Positions 10,964-24,115 of a DNA stretch of 64,000 bases are shown here, one piece after another. Source of the stretch: Rostratula benghalensis (lineage: Eukaryota; Chordata; Aves; Charadriiformes; Rostratulidae); assembly GCA_013399305.1 (NCBI GenBank), contig VXAI01000197.1:609900-673899 (forward strand). Direction: 5' to 3'. Position 1 is the first letter of the stretch, and every line of letters begins with the position of its first letter. The notes below the pieces were generated by a model, which had not been told where the DNA came from, did not search any database, and was given only the letters and a program-made list of their open reading frames with translations. The position numbers and the translations under genes are program-made.

Positions 10964-13070
10964 ATCCCAATAACAACAAAGACCTGCAGTACAGAGATCT
11001 AATAGAAAATTACCAACTGATTCAGGGTACTCAGTTTCATATATCTCAAAGCTGCTATTACATTAAGTAAGAATAATAGCATTTTTATACAGCATAGGTC
11101 CCTGTGTCTCTATTTGTAACATCAGCTCAACAGTAGTGCTGGCTGAAAGATCTCTTTCACTTTTTTTTCACTCGGATTAAACCCCAATTATTTTTTTTTT
11201 ATAGTCTACATCACTAAAATGGTTGAAATACTTTGGCTAAAATCTAAAAGAAAATATAATCAACCTGAGCAGTCACCCAACACAGGAAACTTCAGCTGAG
11301 GGGAAAGTTTGGCTGAATTATAAGCATCTGAATGCAATCTTAAGACCAGGCAATACTGACAATAGGTGGAGCTAGAAGCCTTCCCAGTAATGTGAAGGTG
11401 CTTACTTCTGGACACAGTTATGGAACCACAAAAGGAGGTCAATATTGCAGCACAGGTATTAGCTCTTCCTTCAGATTCATTTGTCTTGCTGGGGAGAAAA
11501 GCAGCACTATTGCCATATCACGAAGTCTGTCACCCTGTGAGTAACAGGCAGGTAGTCAGTCAGTCAGGGAGGCTGGCAAACAGAAGTGTTTCGTTCAGCA
11601 AGAGCTCTCTTCACACTGCGAAGCAAAATTATGAAATCAATGGTAGTTTGCTAGAAAGCTCTGATTTGCCTTGAGGCTCCCAGAGAAGCAGGAGAATAAA
11701 GCTATGCTTCTATTTAACAATAGCATCTTCCATTTGGCCAGCAAGAAAAATTGTACCAGGCAAAAAAGAAATTATGTCTCAGCAAATATAATAATGCCTG
11801 AGCACCAGCAAAATGGTATTTCTGACTATGCAAAGTTCCTCCCAGAGGGATCTCAGACGAGGCAGGAGAGTCTCTCCTCTGAAATGGTACAGAAAAACAA
11901 AAGTTAAGTTTCTAACCTTGCTAATAGATGACTGTCAGCTTTCTTACCTTGCATTTTATTCCATCTCTTCTTATAAAGAAACCGTTCTTTGAGGATGATT
12001 CAGGTTAGTCCCTCCACCCTTCCCCAGCTGGACACGTGATAAAATTAGAGCCATAGCTACAGACCTATTTCCTTTCTCTGCAAGACTGTCGCAGGTCCTG
12101 ATTGGTTCTAAGCCCAGGGCAACCTCTTGGTTGCTTCAGTCTTTGAACATGTATACAAGTGCATAGAAAATAGGAGGAGATCATATGATTTCATTTTATA
12201 TAAGTTCAGTCTCAAACAATTCAAGAGATACCAGTTCTAGAGACGGGGAGGCTGTTGTGCGAATTCCAGTTCAACACTACACTTATTGCAGTGTTGTACA
12301 GAAACTGGACACAGCCATAATTAATTTTATTCCCATTCCCTTCTTGTTCTGTATCCCTGTGGACAATCTTCCGAGTTCCCTTAGAACCATTAAAGAACAA
12401 CGAGCTGTCTAGGCCAGGTGCTGCAGTATCTAATGTGTAAACAATGCCCAAAGAGGGAACGTTGCTTACCTTAGAGATTTTGCCACAGAATATGGAAAAG
12501 CTGGAGAAAGTTAGCTCATAATAAGAGCCCAAACACGCAGTACACTGAGACAGAAGAATGCTAATTCAAAATGGCTGTGGAAACCAGGACAACATAAGGG
12601 ACATTGTCAATAGAGCCAAGTTCAAGGAAGAAGCACTGCTGTCCTTTTTAATATTCACAGCTGTGAGATCCTTCAAGAAGGGATTGATCCATTCTTTCCA
12701 AGAAGGAAATTAAACTTAGTCAATTTTGAATATATTAAATATAGAACTATATATGTAGTATTTATATGTATATGCTCTTTCCATGGTTTTCTTTTAAACA
12801 GTAGTCTCCTGGTTGTAACAAACTTCTTTGAAAAGCATAAGCCCAACTCATTTTTCTCCTTTCCGTGAGGGAATTTCAAGCTACAGTTTCATCACTGTTG
12901 AAGAACACTTAGCCCTCAGAGTGAAATCATTCTGCAGAAGGAATAAGGCAAAGTCATCGGCCTTCCAACAAAGCCATGTCAAAAAAGTGCAGAACAGAAT
13001 TTATTGGTGCTTGCAGGGCCTGAAGATTCTCCAGGAAAGTGCTATCTAATGCTCTCATTTAATTCATCAA
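10964..13070. other. Unique non-coding sequence
   Basis: No supported gene. It includes a short (CAGT)-like run near 11556 and a small hairpin at 12119-12134 with a GCAACC/GGTTGC stem. Frames of up to 103 codons (12221-12532, -) have no recognised domain. Confidence 0.55.
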
Positions 13071-13125
13071 AACATAGAATTGTTCAGGTTGGAAAAGACG
13101 CTTAAGATCATCAAGTCTATTTATA
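13071..13125 (-). mobile_element. CR1 LINE 3' end fragment
   Basis: Read on the minus strand this is the last ~55 bases of a CR1. On the + strand the blocks are 'ACATAGAATTGTTCAGGTTGG', 'AAAAGACGCTTAAGATCATC' and 'AAGTCTAT', matching the reverse complement of the CR1 tail and the terminal block before it. The match fades after about 13125. It is a very short, non-coding truncated insertion. Confidence 0.82.
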
Positions 13126-13180
13126 TGACCCCGTTCTATCTCAGGTTTTTCTTCCTATCCTCTTCTTAGTTACTCTGCTT

Positions 13181-13207
13181 TGTGTGTGTGTGTGTGTGTG
13201 TGTGTGT
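13181..13207. repeat. (TG)n microsatellite
   Basis: About 13.5 uninterrupted TG units, followed directly by TTGGGGGG. Length polymorphism is likely. Confidence 0.97.
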
Positions 13208-13901
13208 TGGGGGGTTTTGCATTCTTTCTTTTTTCAAAGCTGATAAAAGGCGACTCTTGCTTCCAAGATTTTTCTCTCGAGCACTGAAACTGCTACAAAA
13301 ATGTAAACAAACAGATATTGCTAAAATAGTAGGTGTCACTTGCACAAAGTGTAATGGAAGCTGTCTGACTCATTTTACTCTGTAAAGTGTCTTATTAGTG
13401 TCGGTTACCATCCATAATGTGAGCTGAATTGTGACAGAAAATATATTTAAAAGTCAAATACTTGTTATCGAGTATTGTGTAACATGAAAACAGAACCATG
13501 GGTACTGAAAAGCAATGAAATCAACACCTTGATAAAGATAGTTTCTACGTTGCTGTTAGCTCAAGCTATAACTTGGGTTTTCTTTCAGAGATGAATTCTC
13601 TTCACACAGACGTATCACTAGCATAAATCTGAAGGCTCCTTGAGCCCCCAGAAGTTGACATATTTGAGCTGAGAGGGGCTGCAAACTTTTGAGATTCCCA
13701 GTTTACTTCTCAGAACAGCAATAAGATGAATCACCAAAGCAGGTTCTTTTGCAGTGTCTTTGTGTAGGCTTTTTTATTCCCCTCCTCCCCCACTCCTCCC
13801 TCCCCAAATATGTTCAGTGGAACAGTTCTTGCAAGAGTAGTTGCTGTGAAGAGAAGCACATATAAGAAAACATACTTCTGTACATTTTTCTGCACTGAAT
13901 T

Positions 13902-13916
13902 AAAAAAAAAAAAAAA
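13902..13916. repeat. Poly(A) run, 15 bases
   Basis: Uninterrupted A15. No polyadenylation signal or recognisable retrocopy lies upstream, so it is treated as a simple homopolymer. Confidence 0.95.
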
Positions 13917-14314
13917 GTAATCAAAAGAGCCTTTTAGTGAACAGTAGCCTGAAACATCATTCACATTTTAGAAGTTACTTAATTTCATAAGGACACCTCA
14001 CAACGAAAATGCCTGCCACAGGGATGAACCACAGCATTTTCCTGCTTTTAATATATTTCTTAATTCTTCATTTTGGTTTATTCTTTTTTAAATGTTATTA
14101 TCAAAAGGGAATTTCTAAGGATAGGCAGTATTAATTAAGCAAAATGTAATTTATGCAGTTAAGGAACTAAAATAATGTATAAAGCATTTGTTTATTTTAC
14201 CCTCTAAATACATAAAGAGAACTGTAATAAAATAACTTTGAACTCACTTAGCTTTTGAAGAATTAAAGTTTCACTTAGGAGCAATTAGTTCCCTGGAGTC
14301 AAAAAGTGTTGCTG

Positions 14315-14329
14315 TATATATATATATAT
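14315..14329. repeat. (TA)n microsatellite
   Basis: About 7.5 perfect TA units. Confidence 0.95.
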
Positions 14330-17300
14330 CCCACTGTAAAGAACTGAAATGAGGCACAGAATAAAAAAGCTGGAATTTTTGCAGTAAGAAACAAGATGTA
14401 AATCCAGTTAGGATCAATGACTGCAGCTACAGATATCACAAAAGCAAAATTAAACATACTTTCAAGATACCCTGTGACCATGGAAGTGAGAACTTGTGGG
14501 GCAGACCAACGAATAAAGTAAGATAATGCAGAAATGTGAAATTATACTTGTAGGTTGCCAGGGATCATAGCTCTCCTAGATTTTTTAGAGTTGCTGGAAT
14601 TGGAGAAGCTAAGGAATAGAAATCAACTTCCCTGAGAATTCTTTTGGGGTTTGAGTTTAAATGCATTCAACAAATAATTCAGAATACTCTCTGTCATGGT
14701 TTGGGCCCATGTTATGTTTGAGTGGCAAGTAGTACTTGCCAGTTTCTTTCATAGAAGTAGCACCTGACAGAAATAGCACTTGAAAGAAATGTTACAGAAA
14801 GAGCCAGCGTGCAAGTACAACTGCATAAAAGCCAGTAGTGTCTGACTGTCCTTATTTGTTTTCTGGGTTACATCATCCCAGAGAGCCATTCACAAAGAAT
14901 GAAACATTCAACTTTATTTATGATGTCCTTATAAACAGAAATATTAAGTAAAAGATGTAGTGACATAAATAGATTGTATTAGTTGGATATGTAGTGCTAT
15001 ATGGAAGGAACATATTGTCCAGATGGTCTTGGTCATAACCCACAACACTTTTACATTATTATTATACATTATTACATTATACATATATTTGCAATCAGTT
15101 AAGAAAATAAACAGGTGTGAGTTAAACACTGGCAATGTGAATCTTACCGTAAAATGACATTTCAAAGTAATGTAAGACTACATTTCTGTCTGATGTAAAG
15201 TAGCATACAGGAAAATAAAATTTCTTAAAATATTTTGGGCTCATCGGTCCTTAGATTTTTCAAGTTAGAAGGGACCTCACATCTGTAATCCAAACATTTG
15301 TTCAAAGGAAGGTCATTTATGAGATCTGATGTGCTAAAGAAAGCTCAGGAAATACAAAAAATACACACAGCATATCCCTGGCTACTGTTAATTTGACTTG
15401 ATCTTTGCCTAAGGTTTGTGGTCAAAGATGTCTTTGGCATGTGAAGTCCTGTTGACCTGGTACTCACTCCATATAACCTGTAATGTAAAAGCTCGTGAAA
15501 AAACATTTAGCTTCACATTAGTTAAGTGGAATGTATTCTCTTAAAACACATTTTTCAACCTTTTAACACATACTCCCAACCCTGATTCCACATGAAAAGC
15601 CTCACCACCCAGAACTTTGTTAGATGTCATTAATAGAAAGCAAAAGTATTTGTCATGAAATGTTGGATAATTTATGATACTCCCACACTTAACTTGAATT
15701 ACTTATTTCTGGTATTTCTGAGATGTAACAACATGGCATGTATTCTTAAATGTAGTTATGCTGGTGGTTTTAATTTACTTAATTTCCTTATGTCTTTCAG
15801 CCTATCATTCTTTTTTCTCTTTCAAGGGAAAGCAAACAAACCATTGCTTTTCTTACAAACCATAACTGTGTTACATTTTTTGAAATGAAGTTGCTCACAC
15901 AGAGAAACTGGATTGCTGTCAACCTGCAGGAGCTTCACTGTCTGCTGGTTACAGATTATCATTCTCTGGTTTCCAAATCTCTGGTAGAGCATCAGATTCC
16001 TGCAGTCATGGTAGCTCCTGCTGACCACAGCTTTTTTTAAGGACATCATAACAAATCTTGGGGTAATATGAAAGAGGCATTCTGGTCAGCCAAAGTAATT
16101 ATCTTCGCAGTTCTCTTGAGCAAATTAATGTAGCTGTTTCAAGAACAAGAAATTAGGCTTTAACTTCTGCAGCTTCATCTCAGGCAGAGGTCACTCAACA
16201 TAGTTCTACTGTTTTCTAATATAATGATTAATTTTGCATTTTCCGAGTCAATTTATTGGTCCTTTCCTGTCCCCCACTCCTTTTACATAATTGCAACTTT
16301 TTCAAAGTGATTCACTTTTACTCATCAACAGAAGTTTGCAATGTCTCATTTGTCATCTCTTGTACTAGCTAAGGAAGTGAGCTCTTTGGAGCTGCAGTTT
16401 TTCCTGTATTTGGAAAACACTTTGTCCACTGTGGCAAAATCAAAACTGGTATGAGGAAATACTTTTACCCACAGTAAGTGCATAACAACTGAAACTTGAA
16501 TCTGAAGGAAGTTGCTCAAGAAAGTAATTTAGATTCATTTAGAAGGACCTTGAACATTTTGTATTGCTAATAAACAGAGTTTTAATAGCTTATGCCAGTA
16601 CGCTTCTGGGAAAAACATTAACCTTCATGATGCATATCCTAAACCAAACTCTTAACCATTCTAGACCAGGACAAAGCAAAATTTGCCACCTCTGTTTACA
16701 ACACAGCTTGTACATATTCTTTTGAAGCATCTATGACTGATCATTCTTCAAGGGACACCACCAGATTAATTGCACTTTACAGCAATTACCTTGCCTTGTA
16801 TGGCAACTTGTCTGTTCTTTAATAATATTACCTGTCTTCAGGGAGCAAAGAAGCACCTCATATGTTTCCTGATATTCTTCCCTGAAGAACCATACTATGT
16901 AGGAAAAAGTGTGTTTGCAGAAATAGTACAGTTATCCCCAAAAGCTAATATTCTGCTTCTGTATCAGAATTCTATGTCACAGAGCATTTTAAAGTGCAAA
17001 TCCACAGCATATTTTGAAGAAAGAAGGTGGCAAATACATCATTTAGTGTCACCTTTCCCTCTCCATTTGGATATCAAGCGCATTATTTCAAGACAGATTA
17101 ACATATTGAGCAGAAGTTCTTAGGTTTAAGGAGAAAAGAAATAGACCTACTTGAAACATAAAGATCTGTTTCAGGCAGATGTCGGAAATTACACAGGACA
17201 ATCCACTACAGATAAATAAACTTTGATCTACAATCACACAGTGATTAATTAACTTTGTCAAGAAGCTGAGAGTTTCCTAATCCAAATAATAATAGCTCAT

Positions 17301-18965
17301 AAGTTAAGAAGCCAATAAGACACATGCAAATTACCAATGAGAAATTGCTCAGTCCAGGAAAACTTTACAAGTAAATGAGCAATCCCATTGGCATGAAAAT
17401 TCAACAGGTATTTATTGGCAAAAAAACTGACAATGGCAAGTGCGTGAACTAAAAGCAATTATTTTATTAAATAGTCTTATTTTATATTAATAAATTAAAA
17501 ATGAGAAACTGAACCAGTTACAATTGTAGTGTTACAAATCAAACTTGTCACCCTAAAAAAAACCCTCACATTAAAAAATGAAGTTTCCCAGAACTATTAG
17601 ACACAAGTATCTGAGATCTTGTCTTGGTTGAGGGATGAGTTCTTTTTGAGGTCACCAGTCATAGGACAGTCAAGATAAGCCTAGTACATGACCAGTACCC
17701 AGTTAGTCCCCAGAACTCAGAATTGTTGCTCAACCTACTATATGTAGCCATCTGACAAACAAGTGTATTATTTCTCTCAATTTTTATCATAGTAACACAG
17801 TGCAAATAGTTTAACAGATCAAAAGATATGAAGCTAAAATATACTAAGAAAACATAATTTTCAAGAAAAAAGATGTCAGGAAAAAACACATGCAAAGCCT
17901 TGTTACTACTAGCAGGATTATCTTTTATCTAACATATTAATGGAAATAATAAACCTCCTTATTTGGCCATGCTAGTAGATTAAGGGCTCATGGTGTTTCA
18001 ATTTATCAATGATAAATTATCCACTGCATAATAACTGGTGGATTTAGACAAAACACAAGGAAAAACTTTTGAATTGTTTTCTGTAGTGAAACACAGGAAT
18101 TATTGCTTGCAGAGCTTGTGGAATCACCATCACCAAGTTTTAACAGAATGTGCAATCACCTGTCTTTCACTGATTCACAGGTAACTCAACTGTCCTTGGG
18201 GGAGAGGATGGGACACGTCATCTTTTAAGGCTCATTGTACCTCTGAATTTGTAGTGACACAGAATCACTTGTGCACTTTGGTTCATTGCTGAATAATTCT
18301 GAAATTTACAGTAAAGAAGGTATAAATTCATCCCTATTCTGATCTTTCCCTGTTTCTGATGTCTGTTAAAATAAGAAAGTAAAAATGCTATCAAATTGCT
18401 TATGACCTTATGCTGACTTTTAGTAAAAGAAATAAAATAAGACAAATAATTTATGTTTGAGGTTTCCAAATAGATACAAAATTTAGTGTACACTGTATGA
18501 ACAATTAGGTCATTATTTAAATTGTGGCCAAAAAACCCCCCTAAAGTCCAACATGTTACTACAAAAGTGAGCCAGGTGGACAGATGGAAATAGTACTATT
18601 AAATACTTTATTGCCAGAGGCTATGTAACCAACAGCCAATAAAAGGAAACCTCGAAGAGGTAAGAGACGGAGACATTTCAGCTAGGAAACAGTTTGCTCT
18701 GCAGGTGTTGTATGTGGACATATTGCTTCCTAATTACACCAAATCATTAGGGTTTTTTTCTCGATTTGATACTTACTATCAGAAATTATTCTTGCTAACT
18801 TCTGAAAGACATCTGTTTAAAACGTCAAAGAGTTATCCAAGATTAACCTAATAACAACCTAAGTGGAGAATAATCAAGAACTCCAAAAATGAGATGAAAG
18901 TGACATTGTTTGATTTTTTTTTTAAATATGAACATTTTTTCTATTATTTGCCCTTGTAGATGTTT

Positions 18966-18977
18966 GGGGGGGGGGGG
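18966..18977. repeat. Poly(G) run, 12 bases
   Basis: G12 flanked by near-identical AGATGTTT/AGATGTTTGTG sequence on each side, suggesting a small duplication around the run. Such runs are often miscounted in sequencing. Confidence 0.9.
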
Positions 18978-21939
18978 AGATGTTTGTGTAAGAATATTGG
19001 AAGTTTGAGCTTCAACCATTAATTTTTGTGGCTACTGGACACAGATGTCACCCCTAATTGAAATAATTGGCTCAAGAATGTAATACAACAGTATCCACGC
19101 ACAATTTCAGCAGCTGTTTTCTATTTTTCTAATGTTTTCTCAGATGCTGAAATGTGTAATTTTTCCTAATGCAATAAAATATACAACTGCACATCTTTAA
19201 AAATGTTATGAAACACTTTTACCAATGCTACAGACAGTGAATTCTATAGTTGGGTATATTAGTTTTTTTCACCTGGCTTTCTCATTATTATAAGCCTGCC
19301 AAATTTCAACTGTTCAGATTTCAAAAGTTTCATATCAGGTCCTACCTCAGGCTGGATTTTTTTGGAAAAGTTTCCCTTAAAAGGATTGAATCGTTGCTGT
19401 AGCTAGAGGACATAGGTTACACCTACGTTATAAGGTTTTTAAAATTCATGACTGTTTACTGAAAAGATCAAGCTGCTCTGTACATTGATGCACTTACTTG
19501 ACATTTGACAAGAACCCTCCTGCTGTCCAAAATATGCCCTTTTTTAACCCCATGAAAATCTACCCAAATATGACCAAATGAGAAGATTTTGAAAAAAAAC
19601 TCAATATGGTCAGTAGAGATTTGTTACATGCTGGCAGTTTCCAGAGACACCATCTGTTCTAAGTAAGTTTCATCCCTTCTCAGCTTCTAGAAGTCAACCA
19701 GAGATGTCATGAATCATTCCCACTGAGTGACTGTGTTGTGCCATAGGAGGTGTGATATGTGCAGGACCAAAAGCATTTACCTGCAAGTGCTCTTCTTGTC
19801 TGCTGAGGACTGTTGAATGGAACAGAATCCAATATTATAAGGATTATAATTATATTGAGACAACTATGAGTCATACAGTCTCTTTCTTCCCACCAGAACA
19901 ATCTGTAAGGAAAAATTGGGCCCAAGATTCACAGTCCTTCACACAAGTTTGATTTTATCCTTTGGTCTGTATGGTTTGTGCCACTGGGGCAATTAATATG
20001 TAACACATCGTTTTAAAAGCAGAGTTCTAGTTACTTAGTCCTGGCTGTAGTTCCCCATAGAAAGCTTATGGGTGTCTCCCATAGTTGAGACCATCAAGGT
20101 AACACAGCAACACATGTAGTACAGCCACAACTAGTCACTGAAAGGGTAGTATGTGCATTCTGCCTCAGTTGCACATAGGATTCTGCATATAAGAGATAAA
20201 GACTATAAGGGAATAAACTAAAACATGAGGAATCACCTTAATTAAAGTTTACCTAACCAGATTCACCTGTTTTCTCCATGATGACTTCTCTCCCAAAAGG
20301 CCCAGGAAGCCCTTGAAGGGAGAGACATCTAGCTATACAGGAGGAAACGTTCACAGTCCTGTGATGAATGTTCTCGTCATAGCATTGGCACGTCTGGTGA
20401 CATCATGGCAGTGTAGTAGCAGGTTACACTGTTCTACCCAGAGCATCCTGAGTATCAGTAATTTCTACAACTGCCATCACAAAAAAGGTAGATTCCCTTT
20501 CTACTATTGTCAACAGAGCTCCCATCACAGCTTGTCTAATCACATAATCCAAACTTTCTGTAGAATGTCACTTGACATTTCTGAGATCTAATTTGTAAGA
20601 GCTAAAATTTTGACTTTTCATGTTAGCTGTACAGTACTGAGAATGAATTTGAATAATACATGTTATCTCTGTTTAAGTCCAGAAGCCACTGCAAAACAAA
20701 TAACTTTGAGTTAAAGCAAGGTTCTCAGGATCATAATGCTGCTGAATTAAAACAGTGAACTGACCCAATTATTCAGACGTATTTGTTCAGTACAGTATTG
20801 GGACAATACTCGACTAACTTTTTTAGCCAAGGATTATTTTGCTTATGATTTGTATTTTAATTTGCTATTAATTTATGTCTAATACATGATTTATTTGTAG
20901 TATTACATTTCTCAACTTGCCCAGAGGCCTATACAGTTTTACATTTAAAATGAAGCAACTTTGGTCCTAAATACCCTTTCCACAAATGAAATAATTACAT
21001 TTGGATAGAAGTGGAAGGAAACTGACTAACTGTACTTCAGTATCTTGTCATATTCTATCTTTAAAGAGAAGATAATTTGGCCAAATTATCAGTTTGCTTT
21101 TTTATTTTTTTCCTCCAGCCATAAGCATCTTCCAATACCCCAGCCTTGCTGACACAGTACAGCTTCAGTTAAGACAAACCTTATCAGACTGGTCATACCA
21201 CCTTCTCTAGGCTTGCTTCTTCCCTGCTAGCACCTTTCTCAACATTTTTTATCTCCCAATGTGGCAGCCAACGTTCCATTATCTGCAATAATCATCCTGA
21301 GCCTGATGAAAACCAAGGAAAACCATTTTTGGAATTAAAACTTATGATCGCTACTGCTTTCTGCAAGTATCAATGCCCTCACTGATAATTTGACCCTTTC
21401 CTCCTATGTCCCTTTCTGCCCTAAATGGAGTTCAGCTTAAGCATTCAGTGACATGATGGCTTTGTTCTTTATGGCAAAAAGAGAAGATAAAACTCTCTGA
21501 TCAGCCTGCTGGAATTGTATTTATAGAGTCTCATGAAGATTTGACATGGGACTTTCACGTAGTTTTAATAAATTGTATGACTCAGCGCAATTAAAGCAAA
21601 CTGCAGAAGCTCCCATTTTGAAGTCCAGGGTCATTTGAGGCATCAACCAGTTCTCATTTACTTGCCACATTTTCAAGAAGTCATTGAGATATCTTTCAGT
21701 CTGCACCCTCTCTCTTTGGAGCAGGTGCATAAACTGTGCTGAGTTCTCTCTGTTAAAAGGATCTTTTAAGACCAGGATAAATTTAAATGTTTAAAATTAA
21801 CAAGATTCATATCTCCTACATACATTGACATATCAGTATTTACACACCAGTTAGGTAGTATTAGCTACTATTAAAATGGATGGAAATCTAGCCAGTGTAG
21901 TCAACAGTGCCTAGAGAAGGATTTCACTTATCCTATAGT

Positions 21940-22245
21940 AGATGTCACAGCCTTGGTTCAGTTGTTGGTGTACAGGCAACTAGAGCCATTCCAGGTGCTC
22001 CACACTTTCCTGCCCGGCATCCTGCCACAGGGCCAAGGCCACTGCATGGGGCTAGATGCCAGGACCAATGGAGGGATCCTTCTAGGGTGGGAGTTGGGCA
22101 CCAGGTAGGAGACCTGGGGCACTTCACATGGCGCTGGGAGCTCAGATGCAAGCTAGGTCTGAATGTCTGAGTTATGCAAATGTCCAAGGCATGCTGGGTC
22201 TTCCAATGGCATTGTGTGGCTCTGTTCACACTGCCCTATTGTTAA
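21940..22245. other. GC-richer island of unknown origin
   Basis: A block with much higher GC than its flanks, containing repeated 'CCAGG', 'GGCCAAGG' and 'CACCAGGTAGG' elements and a perfect octamer motif ATGCAAAT at 22174-22181. Frames are open on both strands (87 codons +, 94 codons -) but look like translated GC-rich DNA and I recognise no protein. It could be an unclassified avian repeat, an LTR remnant or a regulatory element. Confidence 0.4.
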
Positions 22246-23764
22246 GTAACATGATTCCCATTCTAAGTGTACAGCTTCACTTTAATTTTAAACATATTTT
22301 TTGTCTTTCTCCTATAAAATAATTTAATATTTTTTGCCTTGCAGCCTTTCTTCTTTAAATCACTGAAAGGTCACCAACATATTTTTACCTCAGTAATAAA
22401 AATTAGTTCTATGGAGCACTGCTTGTACAGTCCCCATCTTTGCATGCTCATATGAAATGGAAGGTATGCATACAGACATAGACACTACATGTTTTCATAC
22501 AACTATTTTTAACCTCAGTATTATTCTGATGCCTGGAGTGCCCCGGCTTAACACACGGACAGCTTTGTACACTATTTCTTCTGTTCTGAGCAGATTTCCA
22601 ATTTCTTGATTGTTTGGTTAAGAATCACAGATGCTAATCACACATATGAAAACCTAAACACTACACTTGATACCAGTCTGAGATGCAATGACCTCCTTTG
22701 CATCCTACTTCCATCATTCAAAAATCAAATCCTCACCTTAGGTTTTTCCCCAAATTCTGTTAAAATTCTTTTTTTCCCTCTTGTTCTTTATTAATTTCCC
22801 ACTTGTACCAAACTGCGTCAGTTAATTATCTGCCAAGCTGACAAAAAGGTAAAGCATAAAATTCTCCTCATGAGTTAACACTTTCCAGATTTTCTGCTAA
22901 TTGTGTGAAATAAGAATGGGATGAGGTCTACAACAACATAGAAAATTTGGTATGTAGTACTGCAATAGTTTATAAATATTTTAATCCCTTAAAGTGTATC
23001 ATTTAGCGTGCTTGGTCTCTAAAGGTAATAAACTCCTGAGGGCAGGAATTTGCAAAACCATAAAATTTTCTAAACACCTCAAAGTGCACAACTGACACCA
23101 CCAACCAGAACATGCATAGATCATGTTTTACACATGCATACACATTAGCGAAAACTGCATAAATTCATGCAGGTCTTTCCACTCACTGGAAAAATAAGCA
23201 AGTAATAGTAAAGGGTGATTTCATAAAAATCTCCCAAGGATCATTTTGAAACCACTGTCAACAGCATGGAAGCAACAAAATAAGGTGTGTGATATATGCA
23301 AATATGAAAATTTAAATGTAGAAAATTTAGATATTAGATTATTTTTATGATAAATGAATACAAGAACCATACTGCCAGATTCCAACATTAAAATAAAACT
23401 GCATAATTCATTTTATATCTTTTTGTAAGAATTCTTATCAGTTTAAGTGAAGGAATGTTCCTCTGCAGGTGCCAGAATTATCCCAGTTACTTTATTTAAA
23501 AGAAATACAATTTCTATTAATCCTCACAGAAGTATCAGGTGTTAAATGAGATAACTTTTAAAACTGTAACAGCAGTACAACTGATTGAAGAAAAATCAAT
23601 AAAAATACTTGCTGTGAGAAACTGATCTAAAGAAACATTTTTCCACAATGCTAGCACAGAGTTTTTTACAATTTTCTTAATGAAAAAATAAAGGAAACTT
23701 ATGTTAGCATCAAAGTGCCCTTTCTGGGGAAAAAATAAAAAGGAATAATTTTCCTTCTACAGCC
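22246..23764. other. Unique AT-rich non-coding sequence
   Basis: No gene or transposon recognised. The sequence is strongly AT-rich up to the abrupt start of the next GC-rich block. Confidence 0.55.
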
Positions 23765-24115
23765 GATCAGAGGGACCAGGCAGCAAGCCCAGCCTGGCCC
23801 GGCCCAGCCCAGCCTGCAGGCTTCTCTTGGCCCCTGCGCTGACCCTGCCACTGCCAGGGCTCCCTCTGTTCTGATTGGCCGGCAGCACCCACTGTTACGC
23901 CACCTGGCATCTAATTGGCTGATTGATGTCAGTCATCTGTGGCCAGCCAATCAGTGTGGCAGCAAAGACCCTGCAGATGAAGCGGCATGGTGCTGTGGCT
24001 GCCATGATGGATGGTTGCCACTGAGAGGGCAGCAGTAGCTTGGGGGCTTCCTTGGGCTTTGCTGGGGGAGCAACTAGTAACACCCCAAATAGCAGCTGAG
24101 AGAAGACATTTTGGG
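23765..24115. promoter_or_regulatory. GC-rich island with three CCAAT-type boxes (candidate)
   Basis: A sharply bounded GC-rich block in AT-rich flanks. It opens with a CAGCCTGGCCCGGCCCAGCC-like C/G-rich stretch. It then has two inverted CCAAT boxes (ATTGG at 23874-23878 and 23914-23918) and one direct box (CCAAT at 23947-23951), spaced about 40 and 33 bases. A GCCATGATGG start-like context at 24001 opens only a six-codon frame. Clustered CCAAT boxes at 30-40 base spacing are typical of NF-Y-bound promoters and of some retroviral LTRs. CpG is not abundant and no downstream gene is visible, so the regulatory reading is inference. Confidence 0.35.

Larger units (their letters stand above)
13208..21939. 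other. Long unique AT-rich non-coding stretch
   Basis: Nearly 9 kb without a supported gene or a clear transposon. It holds short homopolymer and TA runs. Several very AT-rich blocks, for example around 14040-14230, 15045-15085, 17455-17510 and 20820-20960, carry TAATTA/ATTAATT-type homeodomain-like motifs. No exon with plausible splice signals and coding bias was recognised. Confidence 0.55.

Noticed and set aside
13902..13916. Poly(A) run as the tail of a processed pseudogene
   Set aside because: No polyadenylation signal, upstream coding remnant or flanking direct repeats were seen.
14694..14720. LTR-like start 'TGTCATGGTTTGGGCCC'
   Set aside because: Some avian LTRs start in a similar way, but the sequence after about 20 bases does not follow any LTR I know and there is no matching end.
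15241..15300. Possible CR1 3' tail on the minus strand ('TTAGAAGGGACCTCACA', 'ATCCAAAC')
   Set aside because: Only short pieces match and there is no octamer tail or continuing homology, so I do not list it as a feature.
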